64,000 nucleotides of DNA from Lantana camara. Its lineage: Eukaryota > Streptophyta > Magnoliopsida > Lamiales > Verbenaceae. The notes under the pieces were generated by a model, which saw nothing but the letters and a program-made list of their open reading frames with translations, was not told where the DNA came from and searched no databases. This document shows, piece by piece, positions 23,539 through 37,140 of the stretch. Numbering within the stretch: the stretch's first letter is position 1; the number at the start of each line of letters is the position of its first letter. The translations under genes and the position numbers were made by a program. Where the stretch lies: the NCBI GenBank assembly GCA_037501455.1, contig CM074855.1, forward strand, positions 58,721,001 to 58,785,000, given 5' to 3'.

Positions 23539-26500
23539 TGTAACACCCCCGGAGCGAAGGGTGCCACATCCCCCGTACTAAGGTCCAACACGAGTAACGA
23601 AATGGAAGTTCGCACCCGAATCAAACCGTAGCGAACGGGAGACAAACAAAACTCACACCCTCGCTAGGCGACCTAGACCCTCAAGAACTGAGCAAAATAA
23701 TATCAGAGTATCGGAAGTAATTTATAACCAACATAATTCCCAAGATCACATATACATTTCAAAAGTGGGGAAGGGTCAAACATTCATGCTAGTTCATATA
23801 TAGAATATACAATGCCATCATTGCCCAAAAGCGAAAGTGTAATCGTAAATACATAATCCAAAATACATCAGTAAAGTAGAAGTAATCCACTACGATGCAT
23901 GACGACTCAAGCTATACCACAAGGAACCCCAAAAGACACTTGCCGCCTAGCTTGACTCGGAAGACCTGCAAACTCAAAAGAAAGGGAAAGAGGGGAAAAC
24001 AACAACGAGGGTTAGTCCTAATGACTAGTGAGGGGCTAACGCACGCACCCGATATACATATATAGAGCAGAACAATTAATCAAAACGGAAGGATCATTGA
24101 ACCGAGAGTGGTTTTTGCAAGCCAAATTAATTCCCGTGATATAGATATACTTAGATTAAAGGAAAGGCAAAAGGAGCAAGAAGCCAAATTTTTAGGTACT
24201 TAGAAATCCACTCTCGTTTCATAGATCATACAAAGCTATACCAACTCGGCGAGTACGAGTTACACTCCAAACTACCAGATCCAAAAGACAAAGCAAAACA
24301 AAACAAAACATAATCCATTCCCAACTCCAGTTGATAGAAGGGTTGATCGGCCCTAACTATCCATACACAGAAATGTGACAAGGTTTAATTACTACCTTGA
24401 AACCTTCGGCGGATGCCTCCACCGGCTCAAGAGAAACACCCTTCCTCAACCTCCTAAGGTTGGGTGAGACTCTCAAATGGAGGTGTTGATGGAAGAGCTC
24501 GGCGACCCCTCGGCCGACCCGAGATTACCATACCACACTTCGGGGCCCAACATATCACGAATGTTACACAAACTTATCTCAAAGCTTATCTTTCAAAGCC
24601 AAATCTCGCTTACACACACACACTTGCATAAAAATAAACTTTTCAAACAAAAGCAAAAATAGTCTATATACTTATACAAAACGTTTTCCAATTCTTATAA
24701 CAAAGGGAACAATACCGTAACATATGTATTAAACACATATTTACCACATATAATACGTATTCGCATGCGAGGCTTCAAATCATATAGGGTTATAGGTCGC
24801 GTAACTAAAAGAACAAAAACGTCACCTTTCAACGGACGAAGTGAAGACAAAAAGGGAAAACCGGACACCTACGGAGCAAGCTCGTCCCCAACAGGAAGAT
24901 CCTCTGGACAGGACAGACAACAAGGAACACTCTTAGACTCAATATGAACCACATTGACGCTCGGTACATGAATATGTATGCTTATGATGCCAATGATATG
25001 AAATGAATTCACATTAAGGCCATTTACGAGCAAATAATTCATATAAGAGCATATATCATAAACGAGGATGTAAATCAAAGCATAAATTCATAACATAAGA
25101 CTTAACACATAATATCACAAGCTAATCATGCATACACATCACAAACGGGGCAAGAAAGACCAACAAGAAGCAACGAAAAGGCGAAAGAAATCTCCTCGGA
25201 TGCACCCTGATTGACACGGCCGTGTCAGAAAACAAAGGGAAACGGACACGGCCGTGTCAGGCAAATAAATTCGAAAAAAAACATTTCCGAGAGCTTGACA
25301 CGGCCGTGTCCATTTTCCTTTGTAAACTGACGCGGCCGTGTCAGGCGGAAAAATTCAGAAAAAAACAATGTCGAGGGCTCAACACGGCCGTGTCCATTTT
25401 CCTTTGAAATTTGACGCGGCCGTGTCAGGCCTTCGGCCTGGAAAAATTTTGGCGAAAAAGGACCGAAAATGGAAGCAAAAACAGGGGTTTTCGGTTAGGG
25501 GCTTCAAGGAGACTCTTATGCCTTTCAAAATACATATAACATGCATCAAAATGACACCAATTCATCAACATTTCATGCCCAACAAGTAGCCACAATCTCA
25601 GCTCCAAAAATGCAAGTAATCAAGGCAAGAAAAGGGGAAAGAAATGATCAAGTATATCATCAAATCTCAAGCTTCATTAATGGCAAATGATCATACTCCA
25701 ACAACCATGAAAGAAGATGCAATAAATGTCAAGAATCATGACTTATAAGCAAGATATCATCACCAAATCTCAAGGAACAAGAATGGAAGCAAGAATCAAC
25801 AATTTCTCCCAACACCTACTATTCACATGCTTGCTCAATCTCATAAACCCACCATGGAAACCAAATCAAGATCACATAAAAGAGAGAAGAGGGAGTGAAG
25901 ATTGCAACCATGAACTTACCTTTCAATTTGGAGAAGCTTGGGTGAAGATTTGAGCTCAAAATCAAAGAAATGGCCAAAGGGTTTTCTTCTTCCTCCTTGC
26001 TTTGCTTGGCTGATCGATATTTGTGGAAAAGGGAGAGATTGGATCGGTTAAGGGAGGGTTTGGGGCTGAAATGGTAAGTTAACTCAAGTATAACCCAAGG
26101 TTAAGGCTTAGTTATGGTTCAAATGGGGTCCACAAGGTCTTATTAGGTCAAAAGGTGTCTCTCAAGCATAAGGGGCTCGTTACGGGTGAAATTCGAAGGT
26201 CTTAATGAACTTAGAAAAATGTGAGGCTTGTCCCATCGAACCCGAATCGTCGAAACAAGTTCAATGGAGGTAACGGAATTCGAATCCGAATTCCCGAACT
26301 CAAGATACGCGTCCCGGAACCCAAGGTGCGCTAAATGCTCTTTAGCCTCCTTTAGGTCCCGACTCCAATACGAACCAAAAAAGGCAAGCAAAACAAATAC
26401 CAAAACATGTAACGAGCACATAATCGAGTTCATAAAGCATATAATTAACACATATCACAAATTCACAGAAATCAGAATTAAATACGGATTCAAGACGAAC

Positions 26501-26671
26501 AAATGCAAAGCAAGGAAAATTAAACGTTCAAGGGTAACCAAATTCATATTTAAGCAAATAAGTTCAAATAACTTCAATAATTCACGTTAGCAATGAAATA
26601 TCACATAAGGAAATAATTGAATAGCGCACATAATAGTTTACCTGAAAAGTCCGATCAGTCGGGATGTTACA
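23539..26671 (-). mobile_element. 5' LTR of the minus-strand Tekay element
   Basis: It spans from TGTAACACCCCCGG at 23539 to GGGATGTTACA at 26671, 3133 bp. It keeps the unrearranged palindrome array. Inverted-repeat arms lie at 23942-23951 and 23663-23672 (one G-U-type pair). The AGTCCTAATGACT hairpin lies near 24012-24028, with TATA-like DNA just upstream in LTR sense. Confidence 0.9.
25213..25426 (-). repeat. Array of six GACACGGCCGTGTC palindromes
   Basis: Copies lie at 25213, 25245, 25297, 25329 (GACGCGGCCGTGTC), 25382 (ACACGGCCGTGT core) and 25413 (GACGCGGCCGTGTC). They are separated by related A-rich spacers such as CATTTTCCTTTG. The array is in the U3 part of the LTR. Confidence 0.85.
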
Positions 26672-29600
26672 GATGATATGAAAGTAATCGTTCAAACGTC
26701 CATGAAATTGAAAACCAAAACACAAGGAAGGAACCATTCTTCTTCAATACCATCAACAAAATTCATGCATTCCACAACAAGTCACACAAATTAAAATGAT
26801 AATATATCCAATGTCTTTTCACTGTTATTTCAAAATAAGAACACCCATGTCATGGTGTTGAATTGTAGCCAAAATATAAACTAACCTTAATAGATAAGTT
26901 ATAATGGCTAAACTGAGCATTTAAGTACTAATATTGATAGGTCCGATCATTGCGGTGAAACTTCTTTATGGCTCTCCATCCCTAACAACCTATAGGAAAA
27001 AATACAGTTACTAAGCACATAGAAATAAATAAGGTTACTCTTGTGAAGATTGTAAAGTGAAAATTACCAAGTTTTTGGGCCATGCAACGACCTCGCCAAT
27101 GCAATTACCAATAGTTTTCATATTGGACATAGGGCGAACCAAATCCTCGTCAGATTCTACTGCGACACTTACAACGACTTCATACCAATTGTTTCCCAAG
27201 TGTAATTGTCCAATGCGTTTCGATGGATCAATGCTTTGAAGATGACCAACTGCTACAGTTTTCCTCAAATCAAACACACTCTTCCACAAGACCTTTGCAC
27301 CAACCTATACTCAATAACATACAGTAATTAGTTAAAACTGATAGAGGAACGTAATGAGTTAAAACTGATACGAGGAACATGCAATTACTACACAGATCCT
27401 GAAATTTATGCACCATCACTTTCATATATTTTTGGTAAGGTGGTGAATTTAAAAGAAGGACAACCAATTCTGGAAAATTAACACCAATAAATGTGGCAAA
27501 GTAACCTTTTCCAGTTTCTAACAGCAGTTAAGATTGAGGTTTAATTGTGGCAAACAAAGAGTATACGACGTAATACATATTAACAGCAGCTGGAACTTGT
27601 ATAAGCAGGCATTTGTATTACCCAGTAGTACTCTAAGATTATGATTATATGTTTTATATATTCAATATGTAATGTACACTTGTTCAGGTGAGAAATTCAT
27701 TGATTGCGCCAACTTATAACTTAATTAAAACAAAATACTTGACCTACAATACTTTGAATCGCACAGACTAGAATGCATGCAATCCCACCAGAATATACAA
27801 ATGCAACAAGAAACATAAACAATAATAATGTAAAACTTTAGAAGTTCCTTAAAAGTAAGATCTTTCAGATTTGTACTACAAAACTTCAACAAATCCAATC
27901 AATGGAACACAGTTTTGGCAACCCATGAAATTCTAAAAGATTGGCTTACGAGAATACACCAGTTATGGCTAATGGAACATCACTTGCACCAGTTCATTAT
28001 CCTATCATTTTGGTATAATCATTATAGCAAGATCAATATGGCACGAATCAAGATGGCACTGAGACTTCAGAGACAACAAGTACAGTCATGAGTACAGTCA
28101 TAAGTCATCTCATGGAGGGAAAGCAATGACATATAAGCAAGCTTAGCTTGCACATAGTGATCTAGACCCAACATATAAAAACTTGAGACTTATTGAAATT
28201 GATTTGTAACATATAAAGATCAAGCTAATAAAGTGAACAAAAGCTAACCATAATACACAAAAGGAAAATCACATTTCAATTACCTGTAGAGGTGCATTCT
28301 GGGTCCATGAGCTGGTGGGACAAGGTGATGGTATGTAATAGTTAGATGATGACGAAGGGACTCTCGAAACTTCAGCATGATAACTGTCCAAAGCTCCATG
28401 CTTGTTCTGTTTCATCAGTTCTTCTATTTGATGGTTTTGCTCTAGAACAAGTTGCTTCAATTCAGTAATATCCTTCTTATAGTTCAGCTGCATCCGAGAA
28501 GCCTTGCCTCGCTGGGGAACCTCACCGTACACATCATGTCTACTAATTCCGTATCCATACATTCGAACTCTCCCACCTTTGTCTTCTCCAGCCACTTGGG
28601 AAAATATGTCATTTGGGCCTGTATCTTTTGAGCTAGGATCAAGTTCAGACCTTTTTTCCTGCATCTTTTGCTGTACCAAATAAAGAATATAAAATTTAAA
28701 ATTCAAATACATAGAACAGCTATACTAACATATAGGAATTTGAATTACCCATGACTCTGCAACAAATGGATTACAAGTTTGTCCACTTTTAGTATAGCAT
28801 CTACCAAAGAGATCCATCCTTGTAGGTTCACAATCCACTGAATCAACATTCAGTGCATTCTCATTTCCAGTTTCTTCACCATTAGCAGATTGGTCGTCCT
28901 TTGATGTGTTTGAACCATTCTATACACACATTTTGCTGATTAGTTGACCATAGGACATGGTCAAACAGAAGCCAAAAAGGATCAGTAATAAAGGAAAACC
29001 TTCATCTCATTTCTGATCAGGGAGAAACTCCTTTTGCCTGTAACATGCATCATTTGCTTCTTTGCTCTATTTTCTTTATTTTGAGCACTTAGTTTCTAAC
29101 AGGTGGAAAAAAAAGGCTACTTAAGATATGGCAAGGTGCCTTATTATGCAAATAACAGAAGAATAAATTAACTGAAATCGATACCCGTATTTTGTCACTA
29201 CTCTAATAAATAACTAAATTCTTCCATTGATCTGGAAGAACTCTTCCATCCTCTGCATCAGGCCGCCTGCGTAAATTTTCTTCCACTGATGAGTTGGGGT
29301 CAAAATACTTACTCTTCACCCTGTTTTTCCAAGTTCGCCAGCTCTTCGATAAAGTTATCCAAGAAACATCCTCGAAGTCAAGTGTTCCTGCAAACTTTTC
29401 CTACATCACAAGAAATTAATTGTTTTTACATTTACATAAGCAGTAACAAGAGTATGTTTCTGAAGTAACAAGCAAAATAGGAAAAGTTAAATGAAACCTT
29501 GATCAATTCCAGCAACTTATTCTTTGTAGACATTGGGACTTTATGCCAATCTTCGTAGTCAAGAGGGAGCAATTTTCCATTTCTGACCAAAGTACCAATG

Positions 29601-29799
29601 AACTCGACGTATTCACTTTTCCTTGGACCAACAGGCTTCCCAAACTCATCAAACTCCACTACAACTGGTGCTCTTCTAGCCCACACACGTGGCATATTGG
29701 TAGCTCCTCATGTTACTCTCTCAACATTAGTCCCTATTCAGAAGAGACATATGTTTTATTCAGAAAACCTTCTTTGATATTATAAAAAATAAACATATA

Positions 29800-29833
29800 T
29801 ATCTATATCTATATATATATATATATATATATA
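29800..29833. repeat. TA microsatellite
   Basis: A run of ATATCTATATCTATATATAT type in an intron of the TnpA-like gene. Confidence 0.9.
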
Positions 29834-29849
29834 TCAAATTAATCAGTAC

Positions 29850-30373
29850 CTCAGTTGTCAGTATTACCCTCATTAATATCATTTAAATGCATTCTAGATG
29901 AAGAATCGCCATTGACATTTGTAGTACGAGCAGCCTGTCTACGATCAGGCACTGGAGCTACAAACAAACATCATTCACATACTTAACTGAAATTAAAATA
30001 GAACTATAATGATTAAAAAACATTCTTTGATCTGATACAACATAAATACACACACATAAAACTAACCAATACCTGGAGTATGAAGATTGTCATCGTTCAT
30101 ATCATTTAAATGCATTCCATATGTACACCCGTTGTTGACATTTCTGGTACGATTAGACTCTCTATGATCAGTCTCTGGAACTATTACCAAACATCAGTCA
30201 GCTTACATAATTAACTGAAATTAAATTGAACTGTAATAATTAAAAAACATTCTTTGATCTTATACAAAATAACTATGTATATATAGCAAAATAACCAATA
30301 CCTGGAGTATCAAGATTGCCTGCGTTGATATCATTTCTGGTACGTTTACCTTTTCTATGATCAGTATCTGCGA
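29850..30373 (-). repeat. Triplicated exon-intron unit in the TnpA-like gene
   Basis: Three exons share the pattern V/A-P-x-T/P-D-H/R-R..R-T-x-N..N-D-x-N..N-x-x-T-P-G: 30373-30302 (72 nt), 30180-30073 (108 nt) and 29957-29850 (108 nt). All lengths are multiples of three and all junctions are in the same phase, so the frame is kept. The introns share AATTAAAAAACATTCTTTGAT and donor GTATTGGTTA, so whole exon-intron units were duplicated. Confidence 0.75.
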
Positions 30374-30714
30374 CTACAAGCAAGCATTATTCAGTGTCTT
30401 TACTAAATTTAAATAGAATTCTGATGATTAAAGTAAACATACCAGTGTTTTCTTGTTGCCCCTGGCCTTTCCCGGTTGAACTTGCCCCACACGTTTGATT
30501 AACAGTCTTGTGTGTTCTGTTAAGCCTAGTCCTTGCCATAACTATAACACAGTTTCCAGTTAAATGAAATATCAAAAGTCAAGTATAAGTATTCATGTAA
30601 ACTACTTCTGACCCAGAAAAAAATAATAATAAAACTACTACTAAAGCTGAAATCTGTACAAGTCATTATCCTAATTACTTAAACATTTCCTTGATCTTCG
30701 AAATCATTAGTCCT

Positions 30715-33700
30715 TTAACTTTCTAAGCTATCAACGGGAATTATCGGGGCCCCATCACGAATCCACATAACCTCTTCATTGTCATTGAGTTGAACCTCGC
30801 TGCACGTTTCACTTTGTAGAAGGGTGTCAAAATCATCATCAAACTTGTCCCTAGCCTTAGTCTTAATCACAACGTGCCAATCCTTTTCCGTGGCATCTTC
30901 AACATAGAAAAATTATTCAACTTGTGGTGCAAGAACATAAGGCTCATTCTGACGCTTAATGTTTGCAAAGTTGATCAGTGTAAACCCATCTTCATCCTCT
31001 TTAAGCCTGCTGCCCTTCGATACCCAGTCACAATCAAACAATACAACTTTTTTACCGCCTGTGTAATCTAATTCTATTATATCCCTTAACACTCCATAAT
31101 ACACCATGTCCTGTAAGATAGGTCTCTTGTCCTTTTTGCTTGCAAAACTCGTCGTACTTGCACTAACCATCACTCCACAGTTTTGTGTTTTCCTTTTCCT
31201 CTCCACTTCTTTGGTATGAAAACGGAATCCATTTACTTTAAAACCTTTATATCTCCTACCAACAGGAACAGGTCCTCCTGCAAGTCTTTTCATATCATTT
31301 AACATTGCATCGTCTTCACTTCCATTTAATACATCAATATGCATTAAAAATATAAATAAATATCAAGAAGAAACTAAAGTACAGAGACAAGTGCAGTTAA
31401 CTATAACTGGTGTAAATGCTTCTGTTAACTTACACGATCCTTAAGCCAACTAGCAAAGGATTCAACAATTATTGTTTTGATCTAATGCTCCGTACACCGG
31501 CGTTTTTTCCGCCTAATTTGAGTTTCATGTTGGCTGCATACAAGGATCCAAAAATTATAAGTATTCATGATGCCGTGTATAGAAAAGAAATTGGTTGATG
31601 TGTCTTACTCTCTGTACTGTTGAGTTTCATTGCAATTAAATAGCACGTAACGGTGAGCCCTTGTTAATTGGTCATTGTCAAAAAACAATTGCCCTCACAT
31701 TCCATAGGGGATTCCCGGACATTGAGAAAATATCCGCGCCTTCTGTAGTTGATACCCAGCTGGAATCGTCATTTCTGCTTGATCGGTTAAGCCTCGTTTC
31801 TACCTTCTCATCAAAATATAGCGTACAAAAGGATAAACATTCTTCTGCCAAGTAACCTTCGACAATTGAACCTTCTGGTCGTCCTCTATTCCGCACGTAT
31901 GATTTCAAAGTACTTAAATACCTACAAGGTGATAAAATTTTATCATCAATACAGTGTAAAGTAATAAAACAGAATAATAAACTAAATTATAGATATTTCT
32001 ATCTACACATACCTTTCTATAGGGTACATCCACCGGTAGTGAACTGGACCAGCTAATTTTGCCTCTGTTACCAAATGCACAGTTAAGTGAACCATGATAC
32101 CAAAAAAGGACGGTGGAAATATTTTTTCCAGCTTACACAGTATGACAGCAATATCCTTTTCTAATCGAGCCAATTCCTTGTGATGGAGTGTTTTAGAACA
32201 CAGGTCTTTAAAGTAACGGCTCAGTTGTATAAGTGAAGAACGTACTGGCCTTGGCAAAAGTTTACGCAACGATAAAGGTATTAATTGTTGCATTAACACA
32301 TGACTGTCATGACTCTTGAGACCGAAAATCTTAGGTGGTTTTAAATGTACACACCTTCACATATTTGATGCATAGCCATCAGGAACTTTAACATTTTTCA
32401 ACAGCTTGCAGAAACTATCCTTCTCTTTTTTGTCCAGTGCAAATGATGCTGCTGGAAACCATTCTCGCCCAGACTCATCTATGAAAGGATGGAGTCTTGT
32501 TCTTATTCCCATCTTCTTCATGTCCAAACGAGCGTTGTAGTTATCTTTTGACTTGTCCGAATCAAGTAATGTATGCAAGATCTTATCACATACATTCTTT
32601 TCAATATGCATAACATCCAGGTTGTGTCTCACTAAGTTAGTTTCCCAATACGGCAAATTAAACAGAATACTTTTCTTCTTCCAGTTAGAAGGGAGTTTTC
32701 GATCACCAACCGTTTTCCCAAATATATTTTCAATGTCGTTTACATCGTTATAGGCTGTAGATCCTCTCAAATATTGCCCCGTTTTTCGATGCTCCACTGT
32801 TCCATCAAATGATCCTTTGTCATTTCGATAAGGATGATCCTCGGGCAAGAAGATACGGTGCCACATGTAGCAAAACTTGCGAGAGTGATCTAGCCAAACG
32901 GAGTTAGTGTCTGTATAACACACTGGGCATGCTAATTGGCCCTTAGTACTCCATCCCGATATAGCAGCAAGACCCGGAAAGTCACTGATAGTCCATAAAA
33001 GTGTTGCTCGTATTTGAAAATTCTCTCTAGAAGAAGCATCATACGTACGAACACCAGTTTCCCACAGCTTTTTCACCTCAGCAATGGCTGGTTGTAAAAA
33101 AACATCGAGATTATTTCCTGGTCCAGTAGGGCCTGGTATGAGTAATGACAACATAAAGTACGATTTCTTCATACAATGGCCAGGGGGCAGATTATACGGA
33201 ATGAAAATGACTGGCCATGTACTATGGGCAACATTCATGGTTCTGAAAGGATTAAAACCATCTGTGGCCAAACCCAACCTTACATTACGTGAGTCTTTAG
33301 CAAACTCAGGATGCTTAAAATCGAATGTACTCCAAGCTGGAGAATCTGCTGGATGTCTCCTTACACCATCCTTAGTGCGCCCTTCATCATGCCACCTCAT
33401 AAGGGATGCCGTCTCCTTATTCATATAGAGTCTCTGTAACCTTGGAATTAATGGAAAATGCCAAATAAGCTTCGGAGGAACTCTTTTGGCACCTTTATCA
33501 TTCTTTGGTGCAGCTGAATTTGATTTAGGTTCAGGCATTATCCATCGGGATTCGCCACAGGTGTCACAACTATTTTTACTCTCATTGTCACCCCAATATA
33601 ACATACAATCATTTCGGCAAGCATCTATCTTATTGTAATTCAAGCCTAAGTCCCTGAGAATCTTTTTAGACTCATAGTAATTCTTTGGCAACTGAACACC

Positions 33701-34255
33701 TTCTGGAAATGATTCGCGTAACAAATCAAGTATCAAAGTAAAAGAATTATCACTCCAGTTACCAAGACACTTGATTTGGAGCAATCGAACAATGAAATAA
33801 AGTTTAGTAAACTTCTGGCAACCGGGGTAAAGTTCCTGTTCTGCCTCATCCATAAGCTTATAAAATTTTTCAGCTTCCTCGCACGGTTTTTCTGCCTGCT
33901 CAACTCCGGGAATTCCCTCTACATCGTTTACTTCATTTTGCATCCCAAACACATCAGTTAACATTTCCGGCATATTATTTGAAGTATCTCCACTACCATA
34001 ATCATAAGTCATTTGTTCTCCATTACATGATAACTCTCCGTGTAATATCCACTTAGTGTACCCAGTCAAAAAACCATTCCACAGCAGATGTTCTTCAACT
34101 ACACTCCTCTTTTTACATAAGGTATTCATACACTTTTTACACGGACATAAAATCAGCTCTCCATTTGAATTTGAAAAGGCGAAATTCAAAAAATATTTCA
34201 ATCCCTTCTGATATTCACTACTTGTCCTCGGGAAATCCATCCATCGTTTATCCAT
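30715..34255 (-). pseudogene. TNP2-like CACTA transposase, disrupted
   Basis: This is the main transposase of the CACTA element, which cuts at the terminal inverted repeats. Exon 1 (34255-32013) begins MDKRWMDFPRTSSEYQ with the transposase-associated domain, including the CPCKKC cysteines. The tnp2 catalytic domain follows (HFPLIPRLQRLYMNKETASLMRWH, DVFLQPAIAEVKKLWETGV, NLVRHNLDVMHIEKNVCDK). Then comes a DUF4218 region (PPSFFGIMVHLTVHL, RWMYPIER) continuing in exon 2 (31921-31609), exon 3 (31533-31434) and a DUF4216 exon (about 31350-30715; VVLFDCDWV). Junctions 32013/31921 and 31609/31533 restore phase. Defects: TGA at 32357-32359, a one-base insertion in a T run near 31684, TAG at 31482-31484 and TAA near 30910. 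The long first exon (over 600 codons open) suggests fairly recent death. Confidence 0.85.
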
Positions 34256-34321
34256 AACAATACTTGTGTCTGTTTTTAATGAGGTAAATGTATAGGGATA
34301 AATATGATATGATACTATCAC

Positions 34322-36874
34322 ATTTGATCCAAACTTACACTAACTTCTCCTGATATTTCAGAACACAGAAAAACAATTCCATGCCAAAGACTTTACATAT
34401 ATCCGGATCCATGCAAGAGAATTTCATAAAATGATGTAAATAAGTAAGCCTCAAAAGTCATCAAAAGTCTCTTTCAAAGTCATTAATATGCCTTCATCTA
34501 ATTACAGCAATGTACCCCTAAGGTTTGGACTATCACACAAGTAATTATCCTACACACACAAAAACAGATTACACAAATTCCCCCCCAAAACATAAGTAAT
34601 TACTGAAATCTTATCCTGCTGCCCTTCACATTATGTATTTTTCTTCGCAGTATCTTTAATTTCGGGAAAAGTTTGTTTGATTAGACTCAACCTAGAGATA
34701 TTAGTTCAAGGAGATCTCCAATAACTAAGTTCGACAGCCTGTTTTAGATTTAATCAGATTAATAAGGCCATATTCACCATCATGATGCTAAAAGGTTAAT
34801 AACTCTTAACAGTTACAAAGTAGAATCATGTCAGACATAAAGTCAGAATTCAAACAAGACAATTAAAAGAGATTCTTGCGACAAAAATAAAACCTTTTCT
34901 TTTATGATGTTGCAACAATCAGTTCTCTTGTTATGGGATGAAACTTCAGCTTCCGTATAAACTTTGGATGCCTAATAAAACAACAAATACTTTGTTCAAA
35001 AAAAGGGATTTCTAAATAATGGTTCTGAAATTAAAAAGAAAAAAGGGTACTTCAATACTTCAGCATGTTTTATAAAATCCTAACAAAGGTACTTCAATAA
35101 CAAGACAATAAGAACCAATTTCTGGCTTTTATATTATTTCTCCTGAACAAATGAAAGTTTGTTTAGTCTAATAACAGTGTTTCAAAACTTATATATATGT
35201 CAGGGATTGGGCACATTCAAATTTATCATCTCCATGAAAACATATTAATTCATTTAACATACAACTAACAATGCTCGATCAACATACAAAACAAGCTACA
35301 ACATTTTCAGATTATAACTGATCATTTTCTATTTATGGTTTGAAGTAATTATGACTGACTTATAGATAGCATCAACACTCCAACAAAAATTAAATCAGGT
35401 CAGAGAGAATACGGAGTACGTAAAAAAGAATGCACTCCAACAAAGAAGAAACAAAAATATTTCAGTGTGTTGGGATAACAAACCTCTAAGGCCTTTAGCA
35501 CATGTTCTATTGCAGTTGTTCTTTACACTTCCTTGTTACAGACTTCACTGGGTTCTAATGAAATGAGATTACTAAATTCTGCAAGACAGAAATACAAAAG
35601 ATCACATTCTGACCAAGTCCAATACTGAAATCCCAAATCATGTCAGTACTATATGTTTAGTTAAGCAGGTTTAATTAAGCACACATGGGCATACAGCTCA
35701 GGAATCCCGAAGAATGCGATGGACCTTCTATAAATTCAATCAACACCAAGCAATGTATTTACCATTATAATATACCAAGTTATGTACGCAAACACTATAT
35801 GCTTAGTTAAACAGTATCTTTGGGGTTAATTAGCTAAAGATATCATGAATCAAGTAAGATTTTTTCAAAAATCTTGCAACTCATCTTCACTATTAAACAT
35901 ACGTAAATGGGGGGAAGTACATATAATCATCACCATCTGGAAAGAGAAGGCAACAAACATGGTCAAGGGAATATATTTACTCATACACACACTCTCAAAG
36001 AAATTTCAGTCAGCAGTGTACTTCAACATCTCCATTTGCAGGCTAAGGCCATAACGAGTGCCTCCTCAACTTCACCATGTACAAATAATTTGCTCAAGAA
36101 CAAACGTAAGTGCAAAGCAAAAAGCACATACCCACATTATCCTAACATCTAAGCATGCACAATAAAAACCAAAGTAGTGCTCAGATAAAACGAGATAGGA
36201 CTTACAGCATCAGAGTTAACAGCGGCAGCCGCAACTGACCACCCAACCGATCAAGACCTCTTGTAACAGCTAAATTTCTGACAAAGAAAGCATTGCCAAT
36301 GTTAGTTTCTTTACTTTCCCATGTTAATAATCCAAGATCAAAGTCGATTATAGGCACAGAGCTCAAGTTAAACCAGATATTCCAAATTAGATTCTCTACA
36401 TTCAAGAAGGACAACAATTTTAAGCTTACACATACAGATTTCACAAAATAGGTTTACAATTCTAAGCACTAAATCGAAACCCTAGAATCGAAGCATTGAA
36501 AATTTGAGTTGAAAAATACTAAACACACAACGCACAAAATCTTAGACAAACTTATAAACTCTGAAACCCACCGTGTCTTTCTCCTCGGCGTAGGACCTTC
36601 AAAGCGATGTACGTCTTCTTCCACTCCTCGCGCAAGACCTTCTCCAGTCCGATTCCCGTGGCGTCCGATTCAGCTGGAGTCCATCATCTTCCTTTCAGCT
36701 GGATTCCAAGCTAATTAATGTTAGGAAAATAGGCAAGGGGGATCGAAGCAGACAATATTTCTTGTTTAGTTCAGACAACTTTTTCCACTTCCCTCGTTTT
36801 TACTTGGGAGCAGAGCCTCTTCCCTCCTATTTTTTCGTTGAACCGCCAAAATGGAAAGGAGAGTTTATAAAAAT
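34322..36874 (-). other. CACTA 5' region upstream of TNP2, no coding seen
   Basis: About 2.5 kb of AT-rich DNA lies between the transposase start and the right subterminal repeats. I see no protein domain. A slightly GC-richer patch at 36560-36715 could be a non-coding leader exon, as CACTA transposase transcripts often start near the terminus. That is inference only. Confidence 0.4.
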
Positions 36875-37140
36875 AGAAATATGTTGTGACATTTGCTTAA
36901 AAATGTCATTATACATAAGCCATATTAAGACCCTTTATTAAAGGTGTCACAATACACTTATTATATTGTGACGGCTTACGTACAAGTGTCATATTATTAT
37001 TCATTTAGTTAAAAAATTATTTGATAGAAAAGGTAAATTAAATCTAATAAGACGGAACGAGAAAAAGCATCTCAACAGATGATATATTATGACGCCTTTT
37101 AAAGGGTGTCACCTTAGGGCGTCTCAACGTGCTGTTTTTG
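36875..37140. repeat. CACTA right subterminal repeats
   Basis: Short repeats related to those at the other end: GTGACATTTGC, GTGACGGCTT, GACGCCTTTTAAAGGGTGTC and GCGTCTCAACG. Several are in inverted orientation to each other. They lie just inside the 37145 terminus. Confidence 0.6.

Larger units (their letters stand above)
15975..26671 (-). mobile_element. Tekay-type gypsy retrotransposon, complete but decayed
   Basis: This is a full-length element on the minus strand: 5' LTR 23539-26671, primer binding site, gag-pol remnant 23327-18868, pre-PPT hairpin, PPT and 3' LTR 15975-18839. Flanks GACGA (15970-15974) and GATGA (26672-26676) differ by one base, consistent with an aged target duplication. 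The LTRs differ at many sites plus one rearrangement, so it is clearly older than the element at 40998. It is nested in the CACTA transposon. Its palindrome family, GACACGGCCGTGTC, matches L0. Confidence 0.9.
26966..30539 (-). pseudogene. TnpA-like CACTA gene (Transposase_24 / Transposase_23 type)
   Basis: This is the second gene of the CACTA element. Proteins of this type bind subterminal repeats and assist the TNP2 transposase. Exons I can place: 30539-30443 (MARTRLNRTHKT), 30373-30302, 30180-30073, 29957-29850, about 29731-29495 (PRVWARRAPVVVEFDEFGKP), about 29402-29196 (SWRTWKNRVKSKYFDP..PDQWKNLV, Transposase_24-like), about 29096-28998, about 28921-28749, about 28671-28284 (coiled-coil LKQLVLEQNHQIEELMKQN), 27304-27068 (LQSIDPSKRIGQLHLG..IGEVVAWPKNL, Transposase_23-like) and 26989-26966. 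Exons 2-4 are tandem duplicates. Stops in exon 4 (TGA near 29853), exon 5 (TGA near 29709) and exon 6 (TAG near 29216) suggest it is dead. Exon limits are inferred from GT/AG and reading phase. Confidence 0.75.

Noticed and set aside
25213..25426. Possible CRISPR-like array of short palindromic repeats
   Set aside because: The repeats are 14-16 nt with unequal, mutually similar spacers, lie in the U3 of a plant LTR, and there are no cas genes.
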